Source: Cupriavidus basilensis
GTDB lineage: Bacteria > Pseudomonadota > Gammaproteobacteria > Burkholderiales > Burkholderiaceae
Direction of reading: 5' to 3'
Assembly (NCBI RefSeq): GCF_000876015.1
Contig: NZ_BBQM01000015.1
Coordinates: forward strand, 1-64,000
Length of the DNA stretch: 64,000 nt
Shown here piece by piece: positions 29,051 through 36,818 of the stretch; the stretch's first letter is position 1, and every line of letters begins with the position of its first letter. The notes below the pieces were generated by a model. That model was given only the letters and a program-made list of their open reading frames with translations, was not told the origin of the DNA and ran no database searches. A program made the translations under genes and the position numbers.

Positions 29051-29943
29051 GCCAGGCCGACGATGTCATCCGTCCCGCCATCGCGGCGGCGCCCGGCGAG
29101 GTGCCGGCCGGGGCGGCTGCCTCAGCCGCATCAGCCGGGCCGCTGCCCGCGGCGCGGCCGTTTCCGCGGCTGGGCAGCGGCGGGACCGCGGCCATCACCG
29201 TGGCGACGGTCGTGGCGCTGCTGGCCGGCTGGTGGGGCGTGACCGCGGCGGGCTGGATCGCGCCGCTGTTCCTGCCGCCGCCGGCGGCGGTCTGGCGCGC
29301 CGCGGTGCAGGCGTGGGACGGCAACGTGCAGGGCGGCCTGCCGCTGTGGCAGCACATCGGCTGGAGCCTGTGGCGCGTGTTCGGCGCGTTCGCGCTGGCG
29401 GCGCTGAGCGCGGTGCCGGTGGGGCTGCTGATGGGGACCAGCCGCGTGGCGCGCGGCATCCTCGACCCGGTGCTGGAGTTCTACCGCCCGCTGCCGCCGC
29501 TGGCCTACCTGCCGCTGATCGTGATCTGGTTCGGTATCGATGAGACCGCCAAGCTGCTGCTGATCTATCTGGCCTGCTTCGCGCCGATCGCGCTGGCCAC
29601 GCGCGCCGGGGTGGCCGGCGTGCAGGCCGAGCAGCTGCATGCGGCCTTGTCGATGGGCGCCACGCGCGCGCAGCTCGTGCGCCACGTCATCCTGCCGTCG
29701 GCGCTGCCGGACATCCTGACCGGGCTGCGCATCGCCATCGGCTTCGGCTGGACCACGCTGGTCGCGGCGGAGATGGTGGCGGCCACGGCCGGGCTCGGCC
29801 AGCTGGTGCTCAATGCGTCGAACTTCCTGCGCACCGACGTGGTGGTCATGGGCATCGTGCTGATCGGCCTGATCGCCTACCTGTTCGACCTCGCCATGCG
29901 GCGGCTGTCGCGCGCGCTGACGCCGTGGCAGGCGCACCGCTGA
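29047..29943 (+). CDS. tauC: Taurine/sulfonate ABC transporter permease TauC
   Basis: 298 residues. Binding-protein-dependent permease with about six membrane helices. After an Ala/Pro-rich cytoplasmic start of about 45 residues come a helix at 48-68 and [17 protein letters not shown]. The EAA-type loop lies in [20 protein letters not shown] then [19 protein letters not shown], which contacts Tau[21 protein letters not shown] is typical of TauC/SsuC. The start ATG overlaps the tauB stop (ATGA). Confidence 0.92.
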   Translation: MSQADDVIRPAIAAAPGEVPAGAAASAASAGPLPAARPFPRLGSGGTAAITVATVVALLAGWWGVTAAGWIAPLFLPPPAAVWRAAVQAWDGNVQGGLPLWQHIGWSLWRVFGAFALAALSAVPVGLLMGTSRVARGILDPVLEFYRPLPPLAYLPLIVIWFGIDETAKLLLIYLACFAPIALATRAGVAGVQAEQLHAALSMGATRAQLVRHVILPSALPDILTGLRIAIGFGWTTLVAAEMVAATAGLGQLVLNASNFLRTDVVVMGIVLIGLIAYLFDLAMRRLSRALTPWQAHR

Positions 29944-29990
29944 GCGCGAAGCCGCCGCGCGCCGGCATGGCGCCGGGCGCGCGGCCGACA

Positions 29991-30017
29991 GCGGCCAGCA
30001 GCGGCCAGCAGCGGCCG
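29991..30017. repeat. Short tandem repeat of a 10-bp unit
   Basis: GCGGCCAGCA is present about 2.7 times head to tail in the 86-base gap between the convergent tauC and carboxylesterase genes. It is too small and too uniform in spacing for a CRISPR array. Confidence 0.6.
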
Positions 30018-30029
30018 GCGTCAGCCGCG

Positions 30030-31730
30030 TCAGTCGCGGGTGAACGACACCGGGAAGCTGTACTCGTACAGCGGGATGCCCGCGAACGCCGCGCGCGCGT
30101 ACGCGGCGGGATCGCGCCGCGCCTCCCATGACTTGCCCAGCAGCGCGGTGGTGCGCGCCGCGCCGTCGTAGGGCGTCCAGCCCGACACCGTGTCGCCTGG
30201 CCGGCCGGTGCGAGCGAACTGCGCCCAGATCGCGCCCATGCGGTCGCGCACCTGGAGCTGGTCGGGGCTGTCCTGCACCAGCGGCCGCGCCGCGTCGAGC
30301 GTGCCGAAGATGAACGGCACCTCCGCCGTGTGCGGTGAGCCCAGCGCGCCGCCGCGCGCGGGAGATTTCCAGTCGAACTCGTAGGCATAGACCGGCGCGC
30401 CTTGCTGCGCGGCCTTGCGCTCGGCCACGGCCAGCGTCGGCAGCCGGTAGTTGTAGTCGCCGGCGATGCGGATCAGCAGCTCGCTCGGCGTGGCCTTGCC
30501 GTCGCGCTCGCGGTAGGCCTCGATCAGCCGGTCGGTGGCGGCGCCGTCGAGCCGCAGGAAGCGCTGGATGCGCTGGCGCGCCTGGGCGGCGTCCAGCGAG
30601 AAGTTGCGCGGGTCGGCGGCGAGGAAGAAGGTGGCTTCGTCGGCGGCGTTGCCGATCAGCACCGGCACGTCCGCCGCCAGCGGCGAGGCCACCGGGTCGA
30701 ACGGATCGTCGGCGAACACCCGGCCGTCCAGCGTCGGGCGGAACTCGCTGACGCCGCCGGCGGCGCCCGACACCTTGGCGAACGCGGCCACCAGCTGCGC
30801 CACCGGCACCTCGCGCAGGCGGCCCGCGCTGGCGGCGTTCAGGCCGAACTCGCGCAGGAACGCATGCGCGGCGCGCGCCGCCGCCTCGGGCCCGGCCAGC
30901 TTCCACGCGCCCGAGCCGCTCTGCACGATGGCGCGCTGGATGTAGCCGCGCGCCGCTGGCAGGCCCAGCAGCGCCGTGACCTTGGCCGCGCCGCCCGACT
31001 GGCCGAACACCGTGATGTTGGCCGGGTCGCCGCCGAACGACTCGGCATTGGCCTTGATCCATTTCAGCGCGGCGAGCTGGTCGAGCGTGCCGAGGTTGCC
31101 CGACTCGGCGGACAACTGTTCGGGATGCTCGCCGGTGAACAGCCCGCCCAGCACGTTGAGGCGATGGTTGACGGACACCACCACCACGTCCTGCGACACC
31201 GCCAGGTGGCTGCCGTCGAAGCCCGCCGAGGTGCCGGCGCCGATGGCGAACGCGCCGCCGTGCAGCCACACCAGCACGGGGCGGCGCCGGTGGTCGCGCA
31301 GCGCCGGCGTGAATACCGACAGCGACAGGCAGTCCTCGCTCGCGGGGATGGCCGACCAGTACCAGGCGAACTCGGCCGGGCTGCCGACCTGCGGCTGCGG
31401 GGCCGAGGCGCCGCCTTGCAGGGCGTCGCGCACGCCCGCCCACGGCTGGCGCTCGAGCGGCGGGCGGAAGCGGTTGTCGCCGGCGGTGGTGGCGGCATAG
31501 GGCACGCCGCGGAACGCGAACGCGCCTTGCGCGCGCGTGCCGCGCAGGCGGCCCGAGGTGGTTTCGGCGACCGGCTCGGCGGTGGCGGCGGTGGTGGCGC
31601 ATGCCGACAGCGCGCCCAGGGCGGCCAGGCTGGCGCCGGCGCGGGCGGTGCCGAGCAGGAAGGTGCGGCGGGAGGTGCTGCTGGAAGTGCGGCCGGAGGT
31701 GCCGGGCACGGTCGGGATGGCTGGAGTCAA
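30030..31730 (-). CDS. Type-B carboxylesterase, exported by a twin-arginine signal
   Basis: 566 residues from a TTG at 31730. This start puts the twin arginines (SRRTFLLG) at residues 21-22. An ATG at 31823 would add 31 residues before the signal. A possible lipobox, ALSAC, ends the signal. The carboxylesterase/lipase fold shows LVWLHGGAFAIGAGTSAGFD (oxyanion hole), ESFGGDPANITVFGQSGGAA with the nucleophile Ser in GQSGG, and the AEVPFIFGTLD segment that normally carries the catalytic His nearby. It would hydrolyse an ester outside the cytoplasm. It is convergent with tauABC, and a link to sulfonate esters is only a guess. Confidence 0.85.
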   Translation of the reverse strand: MTPAIPTVPGTSGRTSSSTSRRTFLLGTARAGASLAALGALSACATTAATAEPVAETTSGRLRGTRAQGAFAFRGVPYAATTAGDNRFRPPLERQPWAGVRDALQGGASAPQPQVGSPAEFAWYWSAIPASEDCLSLSVFTPALRDHRRRPVLVWLHGGAFAIGAGTSAGFDGSHLAVSQDVVVVSVNHRLNVLGGLFTGEHPEQLSAESGNLGTLDQLAALKWIKANAESFGGDPANITVFGQSGGAAKVTALLGLPAARGYIQRAIVQSGSGAWKLAGPEAAARAAHAFLREFGLNAASAGRLREVPVAQLVAAFAKVSGAAGGVSEFRPTLDGRVFADDPFDPVASPLAADVPVLIGNAADEATFFLAADPRNFSLDAAQARQRIQRFLRLDGAATDRLIEAYRERDGKATPSELLIRIAGDYNYRLPTLAVAERKAAQQGAPVYAYEFDWKSPARGGALGSPHTAEVPFIFGTLDAARPLVQDSPDQLQVRDRMGAIWAQFARTGRPGDTVSGWTPYDGAARTTALLGKSWEARRDPAAYARAAFAGIPLYEYSFPVSFTRD

Positions 31731-31912
31731 GTTGGTTTCCGGTGGGCGCCGCGGCGCGTCCGGCCAGGCCGGACGCCGCGCGGCAACAGGCCATGATGCT
31801 AGCCCGGCGCTCGCGGCCGGCAAACGAAGCTTCGTTCATATGCGTATTTGCCGGCTGGCGCGGCGTCCGGCGGCAGCGGCGCGCGGCAGCGGCACGCGTT
31901 GTGGCCGCACGG

Positions 31913-31932
31913 TTCGCATATGCATGTGCGAA
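31913..31932. promoter_or_regulatory. Inverted repeat in the carboxylesterase/Bug intergenic region
   Basis: TTCGCA (31913-31918) and TGCGAA (31927-31932) separated by 8 bases, in the divergent region between the esterase and the Bug gene. It may be an operator; the protein that would bind it is unknown. Confidence 0.35.
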
Positions 31933-31950
31933 AGCCTTCGTTAGAAAACT

Positions 31951-31962
31951 CGTATTAATACG
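31951..31962. promoter_or_regulatory. Candidate GntR/HutC operator upstream of the Bug-gntR-acnX operon
   Basis: Perfect 12-bp palindrome CGTATTAATACG, 54 bases before the GTG of the Bug gene. The core GT-N2-TA-N2-AC resembles the GT...TA...AC pattern of HutC-subfamily GntR operators. A GntR gene of that subfamily (32998) is second in the downstream operon, so autoregulation is plausible. A further AATAC half-site follows 10 bases later. Confidence 0.5.
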
Positions 31963-32015
31963 TTTCAATACAAGTCTTCGCCCGGACCTGTCCGGCGCCC
32001 GCTTGAGGAATCACC

Positions 32016-33005
32016 GTGTCCACCCGCGTTTTCGCGGCGGCCTGCGCCGCCGCCTTCAGCCTGTTCTCCGTCCTGCCGCTCGCCGCGCCCGCATCCGCCG
32101 CCGAGGCCTACCCGAAGCAGGCCATCCGCCTGGTGGTGCCGTTCCCGCCCGGCGGGCCCACCGACATCGTGGCGCGCCCGCTGGCGCAGGCGCTGTCGCA
32201 CCAGCTCGGGCAGCAGGTGGTGGTGGACAACCGCGGCGGCGCCGGCGGCATCATCGGCGCCGACCTCGTCGCCAAGTCGCCGGCCGACGGCTACACGCTG
32301 CTGCTCGGCACGGTGGGCACCAACGCCATCAACCAGAGCCTGTACCGCAAGCTGCCGTACCAGCCGTCGACCGACTTCACGCCGATCTCGCTGCTGGCGT
32401 CGGCGCCGGTGGTGCTGGCGGTCAACCCCTCGGTGCCCGCCCACACGCTGGCCGAGTTCATCGCGCTGGCGCGCAGCAAGCCGAAGTCGATCGCCTACGG
32501 CTCGGCCGGCAGCGGCTCGCCGGGGCACCTCGCGGGCGCGCTGTTCGCCGACGCGGTGCACGCCGAGCTGCTGCACGTGCCCTACAAGGGCAGCGCGCCG
32601 GCCATCTCGGACCTGCTGAGCGGGCAGATTCCCGCCATGTTCGACCCGGTGCAGTCGCCGCTGGCCAACATCCGCGCCGGCAAGCTGCGCGCGCTGGCGG
32701 TGTCCGGCACGCGCCGCAGCCCGGTGCTGCCCGACGTGCCGACGATGGCGGAGGCCGGCGTGCCCGGCTACGAGGCCGAGGCCTGGTGGGCGCTGTTCGC
32801 GCCGGCGGGCCTGCCGGCCGCCGTGCAGCAGAAGCTGCAGGCGGAAACCGCCCGGGTCATGCGCAGCGCCGAGATGCGCGAGCAGCTGGGCAAGCTGGGC
32901 ATCGAGCCGGTCGGCAGCAGCGCCGCGGAGCTGCGCGCGCTGGTGGAGACCGAAGTTCCCAAGTGGGCGCGCGCGGTGAAGAGCTCGGGAGCGACGGTTG
33001 ACTGA
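32016..33005 (+). CDS. Bug-family (TctC) periplasmic substrate-binding protein
   Basis: 329 residues from a GTG at 32016 with TTGAGGAA (32003-32010) upstream. The Sec signal ends APASA-A. The Bug ligand-loop signatures are IRLVVPFPPGGPTDIVARPL and KSPADGYTLLLGTVGTNAIN, with LLHVPYKGSAPAISDLLSGQ further on. It captures a carboxylated metabolite. No TctAB membrane partners are encoded nearby. Its stop overlaps the gntR start by 8 bases, so the transport protein, regulator and aconitase X genes form one operon and the ligand is probably the enzyme substrate or a relative (inference). Confidence 0.88.
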   Translation: MSTRVFAAACAAAFSLFSVLPLAAPASAAEAYPKQAIRLVVPFPPGGPTDIVARPLAQALSHQLGQQVVVDNRGGAGGIIGADLVAKSPADGYTLLLGTVGTNAINQSLYRKLPYQPSTDFTPISLLASAPVVLAVNPSVPAHTLAEFIALARSKPKSIAYGSAGSGSPGHLAGALFADAVHAELLHVPYKGSAPAISDLLSGQIPAMFDPVQSPLANIRAGKLRALAVSGTRRSPVLPDVPTMAEAGVPGYEAEAWWALFAPAGLPAAVQQKLQAETARVMRSAEMREQLGKLGIEPVGSSAAELRALVETEVPKWARAVKSSGATVD

Positions 33006-33753
33006 GACGCTCGAGATCCGCGCCGACGCGGTGCTGGACCGCCACGCCGCCACGCCGCTGTACGAGCAGGTCTGCCGCATCCTGCGGGACGGTATCGACG
33101 CCGGGCGCGGCACGCTGCTGCCCTCGGAGGCGGCGCTGCAGCGCCGCTTCGGCATCAGCCGCGTGACCGCGCGCCAGGCGCTGCGCAAGCTGGTCGACGA
33201 AGGGCTGATCGAGACCCGCCAGGGCAAGGGCACCTTCGTCTCGCGCGGGCGCGTGCGGCATCAGCTCGACACGCCGCGCGGCTTCTACGACGAACTGCTG
33301 TGCCAGGGCGTGATCCCCGAAACCACGCTGACCGCGTTCGGCGCGCGCGCGCCGCGCGCGCCCGGCCTGTCGACCTACCTGGAGCGGCGCTACCTGGTCG
33401 ACGGCGAGCCGCTGGCGGTGGTGGCGTCGTGGCTGCCCGACGCGGCGCTGGCGCTGGGCGAGCAAGTCGCGGCCGAGCGCACCATCTACGGCATCGTCGA
33501 GCAGGGCCTCGGCCACCGCATCGCGCGCGTGGAAACCACCATCAGCGCCGAGCAGGCCAGCGCGCCGGTGGCGGCGTCGCTGGCGCTGGGGCGCGGCGGC
33601 TTCGCGCTGGTGCTGCTGCGCCGCTCGTTCGACGAGCACGACGCGCTGTGCGAGATCTCGGCCTTCCACGTGCGCCCCGACAGGTACGAGTTCGTCGTCA
33701 CCGCGCAAGGCCCGCTGGCCGGCGTGCAGACGCGCGCGCGGCCGCCGGGCTGA
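32998..33753 (+). CDS. GntR-family regulator, HutC/UTRA subgroup
   Basis: 251 residues from a TTG at 32998. The N-terminal winged HTH (PLYEQVCRILRDGIDAGRGT then LLPSEAALQRRFGISRVTAR and GLIETRQGKGTFVSRGR) is classic GntR. The C-terminal UTRA ligand domain includes YLERRYLVDGEPLAVVASWL and ends FHVRPDRYEFVVTAQGP. It is embedded between the Bug gene and the aconitase X genes. A palindrome at 31951-31962 is a fitting operator. The effector is likely the pathway substrate. Confidence 0.88.
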   Translation: MTETLEIRADAVLDRHAATPLYEQVCRILRDGIDAGRGTLLPSEAALQRRFGISRVTARQALRKLVDEGLIETRQGKGTFVSRGRVRHQLDTPRGFYDELLCQGVIPETTLTAFGARAPRAPGLSTYLERRYLVDGEPLAVVASWLPDAALALGEQVAAERTIYGIVEQGLGHRIARVETTISAEQASAPVAASLALGRGGFALVLLRRSFDEHDALCEISAFHVRPDRYEFVVTAQGPLAGVQTRARPPG

Positions 33754-33812
33754 CCCCGGCGCCGGCCACCCGTTATCCGGAACCCCCACCAGAGAGAACG
33801 ACAGAGAACGAC

Positions 33813-35042
33813 ATGAGACTCAACGACGAAGAGGCAGCCATGCTGGCCGGCGAGGCCGGCACCGTGGCGCGCACTGTCATCGAACACCAGATCAAGGTAG
33901 GCGACTTTTTTGGCGCGCAGGATTTCGTGCCGGTGTCGCAGGCCCACATCATGGCCGATACCGAGAGCCTGGGGCAGGCCGGCGTGATGTGGCTGGAGCG
34001 GCTGGCCGACGCCGGCGACGGGCGCGTGCGCATCCCCACCATCACCGACCCGCGCGGCACCGATTTCGAGAAGGCTTCGCTGCTCGGCCAGGCCGAGTGG
34101 ATGCTGGAGCTGGAGCGCCGCGCCATCGACGCCTTCACGCGCCTGGGCGTGAGCATGACCGACACCTGCATCAACTACCAGACCGTGCTGGCCGCCACGC
34201 GCGGCGAGCACGTGGCGTTCGGCGACACCGGCGTGGTCATCTATTCGAATTCGGTCAGCGGCGCGCGCTCGAACTTCGAGGGCGGGCCGTCGGCGCTGGC
34301 GGCGGGCCTGACCGGGCGCACGCCGCGCTACGGCTTTCACCTCGACGCGCAGCGCCGGGCCACGCTGCGGCTGCGCGTGGACTGGACGCCGCAGAGCCTC
34401 AACGACTGGGGCGCGCTGGGCGGCGTGATCGGGCGGCTGGCGGGCAACTACTGGCAGGTGCCGGTCATCGAGGGCCTCGAAGCCGCGCCGACCTCCGACC
34501 AGCTCAAGCATTTCGGCGCGGCGATGGCCAGCTTCGGCTCGGTCGCGCTGTTCCACCTGGTCGGCATCACGCCCGAGGCGGCGCGCCTGTCCGACGTGGG
34601 CGGCGATGCGCTGCCGGTGGCGCACCGCATCGGCCAGGCCGAGGTGCGCGGCCTGCAGCAGAGCTACGCGGTGGAAAAGGAGATCGACGTGGTGGTGTTC
34701 TCGGCGCCGCAACTGAGCCTGTTTGAGCTGCGCCAGCTGGCGGGGCTGTGCGAGGGGCGGCAGTTCAAGCGCCCGCTGCTGGCGATCACGAGCCCGCAGG
34801 TCAAGCCGGACTGCGACCGCTTCGGCTACACGGCCGCCATCGAGCGCGCCGGCGGCACGGTGATGTCCGGCATGTGCTTCTACCAGTCCTACGCGCGCGA
34901 GATCCGCGAGGCCAAGGGCTGGACGCGGCTGGCCACCAACAGCGCCAAGATGGTCAACATCCTGGGCGGCTACGGCTACGTACCCATGCTGGCGTCGATG
35001 GAGCAATGCGTCGACGCGGCAGAAACCGGAGAACTCGCATGA
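33813..35042 (+). CDS. Aconitase X catalytic (large) subunit, DUF521 family
   Basis: 409 residues. Characterised members of this aconitase superfamily dehydrate cis-3-hydroxy-L-proline or mevalonate 5-phosphate using an Fe-S cluster. Diagnostic segments are MRLNDEEAAMLAGEAG, GVSMTDTCINYQTVLAATRG with the conserved Cys, and the very conserved SNSVSGARSNFEGGPSALAA then GLTGRTPRYGFHL. The start is the ATG at 33813, 60 bases after gntR. The stop overlaps the small-subunit start (ATGA), as is usual for the split form. Which hydroxy acid is used here cannot be read from the sequence. Confidence 0.87.
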   Translation: MRLNDEEAAMLAGEAGTVARTVIEHQIKVGDFFGAQDFVPVSQAHIMADTESLGQAGVMWLERLADAGDGRVRIPTITDPRGTDFEKASLLGQAEWMLELERRAIDAFTRLGVSMTDTCINYQTVLAATRGEHVAFGDTGVVIYSNSVSGARSNFEGGPSALAAGLTGRTPRYGFHLDAQRRATLRLRVDWTPQSLNDWGALGGVIGRLAGNYWQVPVIEGLEAAPTSDQLKHFGAAMASFGSVALFHLVGITPEAARLSDVGGDALPVAHRIGQAEVRGLQQSYAVEKEIDVVVFSAPQLSLFELRQLAGLCEGRQFKRPLLAITSPQVKPDCDRFGYTAAIERAGGTVMSGMCFYQSYAREIREAKGWTRLATNSAKMVNILGGYGYVPMLASMEQCVDAAETGELA

Positions 35043-35572
35043 GCGACACGATCTTCACCGCCCGCCACGCGATGGGCCGCCCGGTAGCGGGCCAGGCGCT
35101 GGTCGCCGCCGACGGCTTCTCCGCGCGCTACGACCTCGACCGCCTGCAAGGGGTGTTCTCGCGGCCCGGGCACAAGCTGGCCGGGCAGTCGTACCTCGAC
35201 CGCATCCTGATCCTCGACACCGCCAAGGGCGGCGTGGCGACGGCCTGGATGCTGCACGAGATGCAGTCGCGCCACATGGCGCCGCTGGCCATCGTCCTCA
35301 ACTCGGTCAACACCATCCTGGCCCAGGGCGCGGCGCTCGGCGACGTGACGCTGCTGGCGGGCTTCGATGTCGACATCACGGCGCAGATCGCGCACGGCGC
35401 CTGGGTGGACATCGACCCGGCCACGCGCACGCTGCGCGTGGTGCAGCCGCCCGCCTCGTCGACCTTGTCCACCTTGTCCAGTTCGTCCACCTCGCCGCTG
35501 CTGCCCGCGCATGGCGGCGGCGAGGGCGGCCTGAGCAAGGTGCACGGGCCGGCCTCGCGCGCGCGGCGCTGA
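35039..35572 (+). CDS. Aconitase X swivel (small) subunit, DUF126 family
   Basis: 177 residues. This subunit carries the aconitase swivel domain that closes over the active site of the large subunit encoded just upstream. Conserved features are GRPVAGQALVAADGFSARYD at the N-terminus, GHKLAGQSYLDRILILDTAK and an alternating beta/alpha pattern to about residue 140. The loop after LILD reads TAKGGVATAWML where many family members have a Gly-Ser-rich loop. The final 38 or so residues are Ser/Thr/Gly-rich, encoded by a repetitive TTGTCCACC-like tract (35458-35495), and exceed normal family length. The 4-base overlap implies coupled translation. Confidence 0.82.
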   Translation: MSDTIFTARHAMGRPVAGQALVAADGFSARYDLDRLQGVFSRPGHKLAGQSYLDRILILDTAKGGVATAWMLHEMQSRHMAPLAIVLNSVNTILAQGAALGDVTLLAGFDVDITAQIAHGAWVDIDPATRTLRVVQPPASSTLSTLSSSSTSPLLPAHGGGEGGLSKVHGPASRARR

Positions 35573-35656
35573 GCCGGCGCGTGCGCCGGGCGGCGCCCGC
35601 ATGCCGCCCGGCGTTCTCTCTCTCTCCGGCCCCCGCGGCTTCCGCCGCGCCGGCCT

Positions 35657-35733
35657 TGTATCGCCATGTATCCGCCCGCGCCTATGCTACATGGGCATGC
35701 AAGTCCGGCGCGCGGCGATACACGGGGGATACA
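35657..35733. promoter_or_regulatory. TGTATC/GATACA motif array upstream of the alpha/beta hydrolase
   Basis: Two direct TGTATC repeats 10 bases apart (35657-35662, 35667-35672) are followed by two inverse copies, GATACA (35717-35722, 35728-35733). The distance from first to third element is exactly 60 bases. The same set at the same spacing lies upstream of the response regulator and ohr genes (38969-39045). Direct repeats at one helical turn are typical of OmpR-family response regulator sites. A TATGCT hexamer (35683-35688) between the pairs may be a -10. Confidence 0.65.
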
Positions 35734-35781
35734 CGCGGCCCGCATGCTGTGCATGACCCGCCATCACCCGGAGAGAGCACC

Positions 35782-36807
35782 ATGCCCGACCACATCAACC
35801 AGCCGCGCCGCCGCCTGTTCGGCGCCGCGGCCATGACCCTCGCCGCCGCCCCGTTCGGCGCGATCCGTTTCGCGCACGCGCAGGCCGGCCCGCCGCCGGG
35901 CGCGCCGGCCTCGTTCGGCCCGCTCAGGCAGGTCGATGCCGGCGAGCTCAACGTCGGCTATGCCGAGGCCGGGCCCGCCGGCGGGCCGGTGGTGATCCTG
36001 CTGCACGGCTGGCCCTACGACATCCACAGCTTCGTCGACGTCGCGCCCATGCTGGCGGCGGCGGGCTACCGGGTGATCGTGCCGCACCTGCGCGGCCACG
36101 GCACCACGCGCTTCCTGTCCGCGCAGACCTTCCGCAACGCGCAGCAGGCGGTGGTGGCGCTCGACATCGTCGCGCTGATGGACGCGCTCGGGATCAGGAC
36201 CGCCATCCTCGCCGGCTACGACTGGGGCGCCCGCACCGCCAACATCATCGCCGCGCTCTGGCCCGAGCGCTGCAAGGCGATGGTGTCGGTGAACGGCTAC
36301 CTGATCAACAACCTCGAGCGCAACAAGCTGCCGCTGCCGCCCAAGGCGGAGTGGGGCTGGTGGTATCAGTTCTACTTCGCCACCGAGCGCGGCCGGGCCG
36401 GCTACGAGGCGAACCGCAAGGCATTCGCCAACCTGATCTGGAAGGTCAACTCGCCGCAGTGGCAGTTCGACGACGCCACCTTCGAGCGCACCGCGGCGTC
36501 CTTCGACAACCCGGACTACATCAGCATCGTGATCCACAACTACCGCTGGCGGCTGAGCCTGGCCGCCGGCGATCCGAAGCACGACGCGCTGGAAAAGCGG
36601 CTCGCCGCCGGCCCCGTCATCGCCGTGCCGACCATCACGCTGGACGGCGATTCCGACGGCGTCGCCCCGGCCACCGACGGCACCGCCTACGCCGGCATGT
36701 TCTCGGGCAGGCGCACGCACCGCATCATCAGGGGCGTCGGCCACAACCTGCCGCAGGAGGCCCCGCGGGCCTTCGCGCAGGCGGTGCTCGACGTCGACAA
36801 GTACTGA
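35782..36807 (+). CDS. Tat-exported alpha/beta hydrolase, epoxide-hydrolase/dehalogenase-like
   Basis: 341 residues. A twin-arginine signal (QPRRRLFGAAAM, RR near residues 9-11) is followed by an alpha/beta hydrolase fold. The oxyanion motif is LLHGWPYD (HG-x-P). The nucleophile elbow GYDWGA places Asp147 where most esterases have Ser, as in soluble epoxide hydrolases and haloalkane dehalogenases. The acid lies near TLDGDSDGVAP and the catalytic His is probably H321 in GVGHNLPQE. GGAGAGAG precedes the ATG at 35782. The upstream motif array suggests control by the adjacent two-component system. The substrate is unknown. Confidence 0.85.
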   Translation: MPDHINQPRRRLFGAAAMTLAAAPFGAIRFAHAQAGPPPGAPASFGPLRQVDAGELNVGYAEAGPAGGPVVILLHGWPYDIHSFVDVAPMLAAAGYRVIVPHLRGHGTTRFLSAQTFRNAQQAVVALDIVALMDALGIRTAILAGYDWGARTANIIAALWPERCKAMVSVNGYLINNLERNKLPLPPKAEWGWWYQFYFATERGRAGYEANRKAFANLIWKVNSPQWQFDDATFERTAASFDNPDYISIVIHNYRWRLSLAAGDPKHDALEKRLAAGPVIAVPTITLDGDSDGVAPATDGTAYAGMFSGRRTHRIIRGVGHNLPQEAPRAFAQAVLDVDKY

Positions 36808-36818
36808 GGAGCGGCGGC

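Noticed and set aside
29991..30017. Possible CRISPR-like repeat
   Set aside because: It is a 10-bp head-to-tail repeat with no spacers and fewer than three copies.
29131..31968. A 945-codon minus-strand open frame across tauC and the carboxylesterase
   Set aside because: Shadow frame; the adjacent minus frame encodes the carboxylesterase with intact catalytic motifs, and tauC is intact on the + strand.
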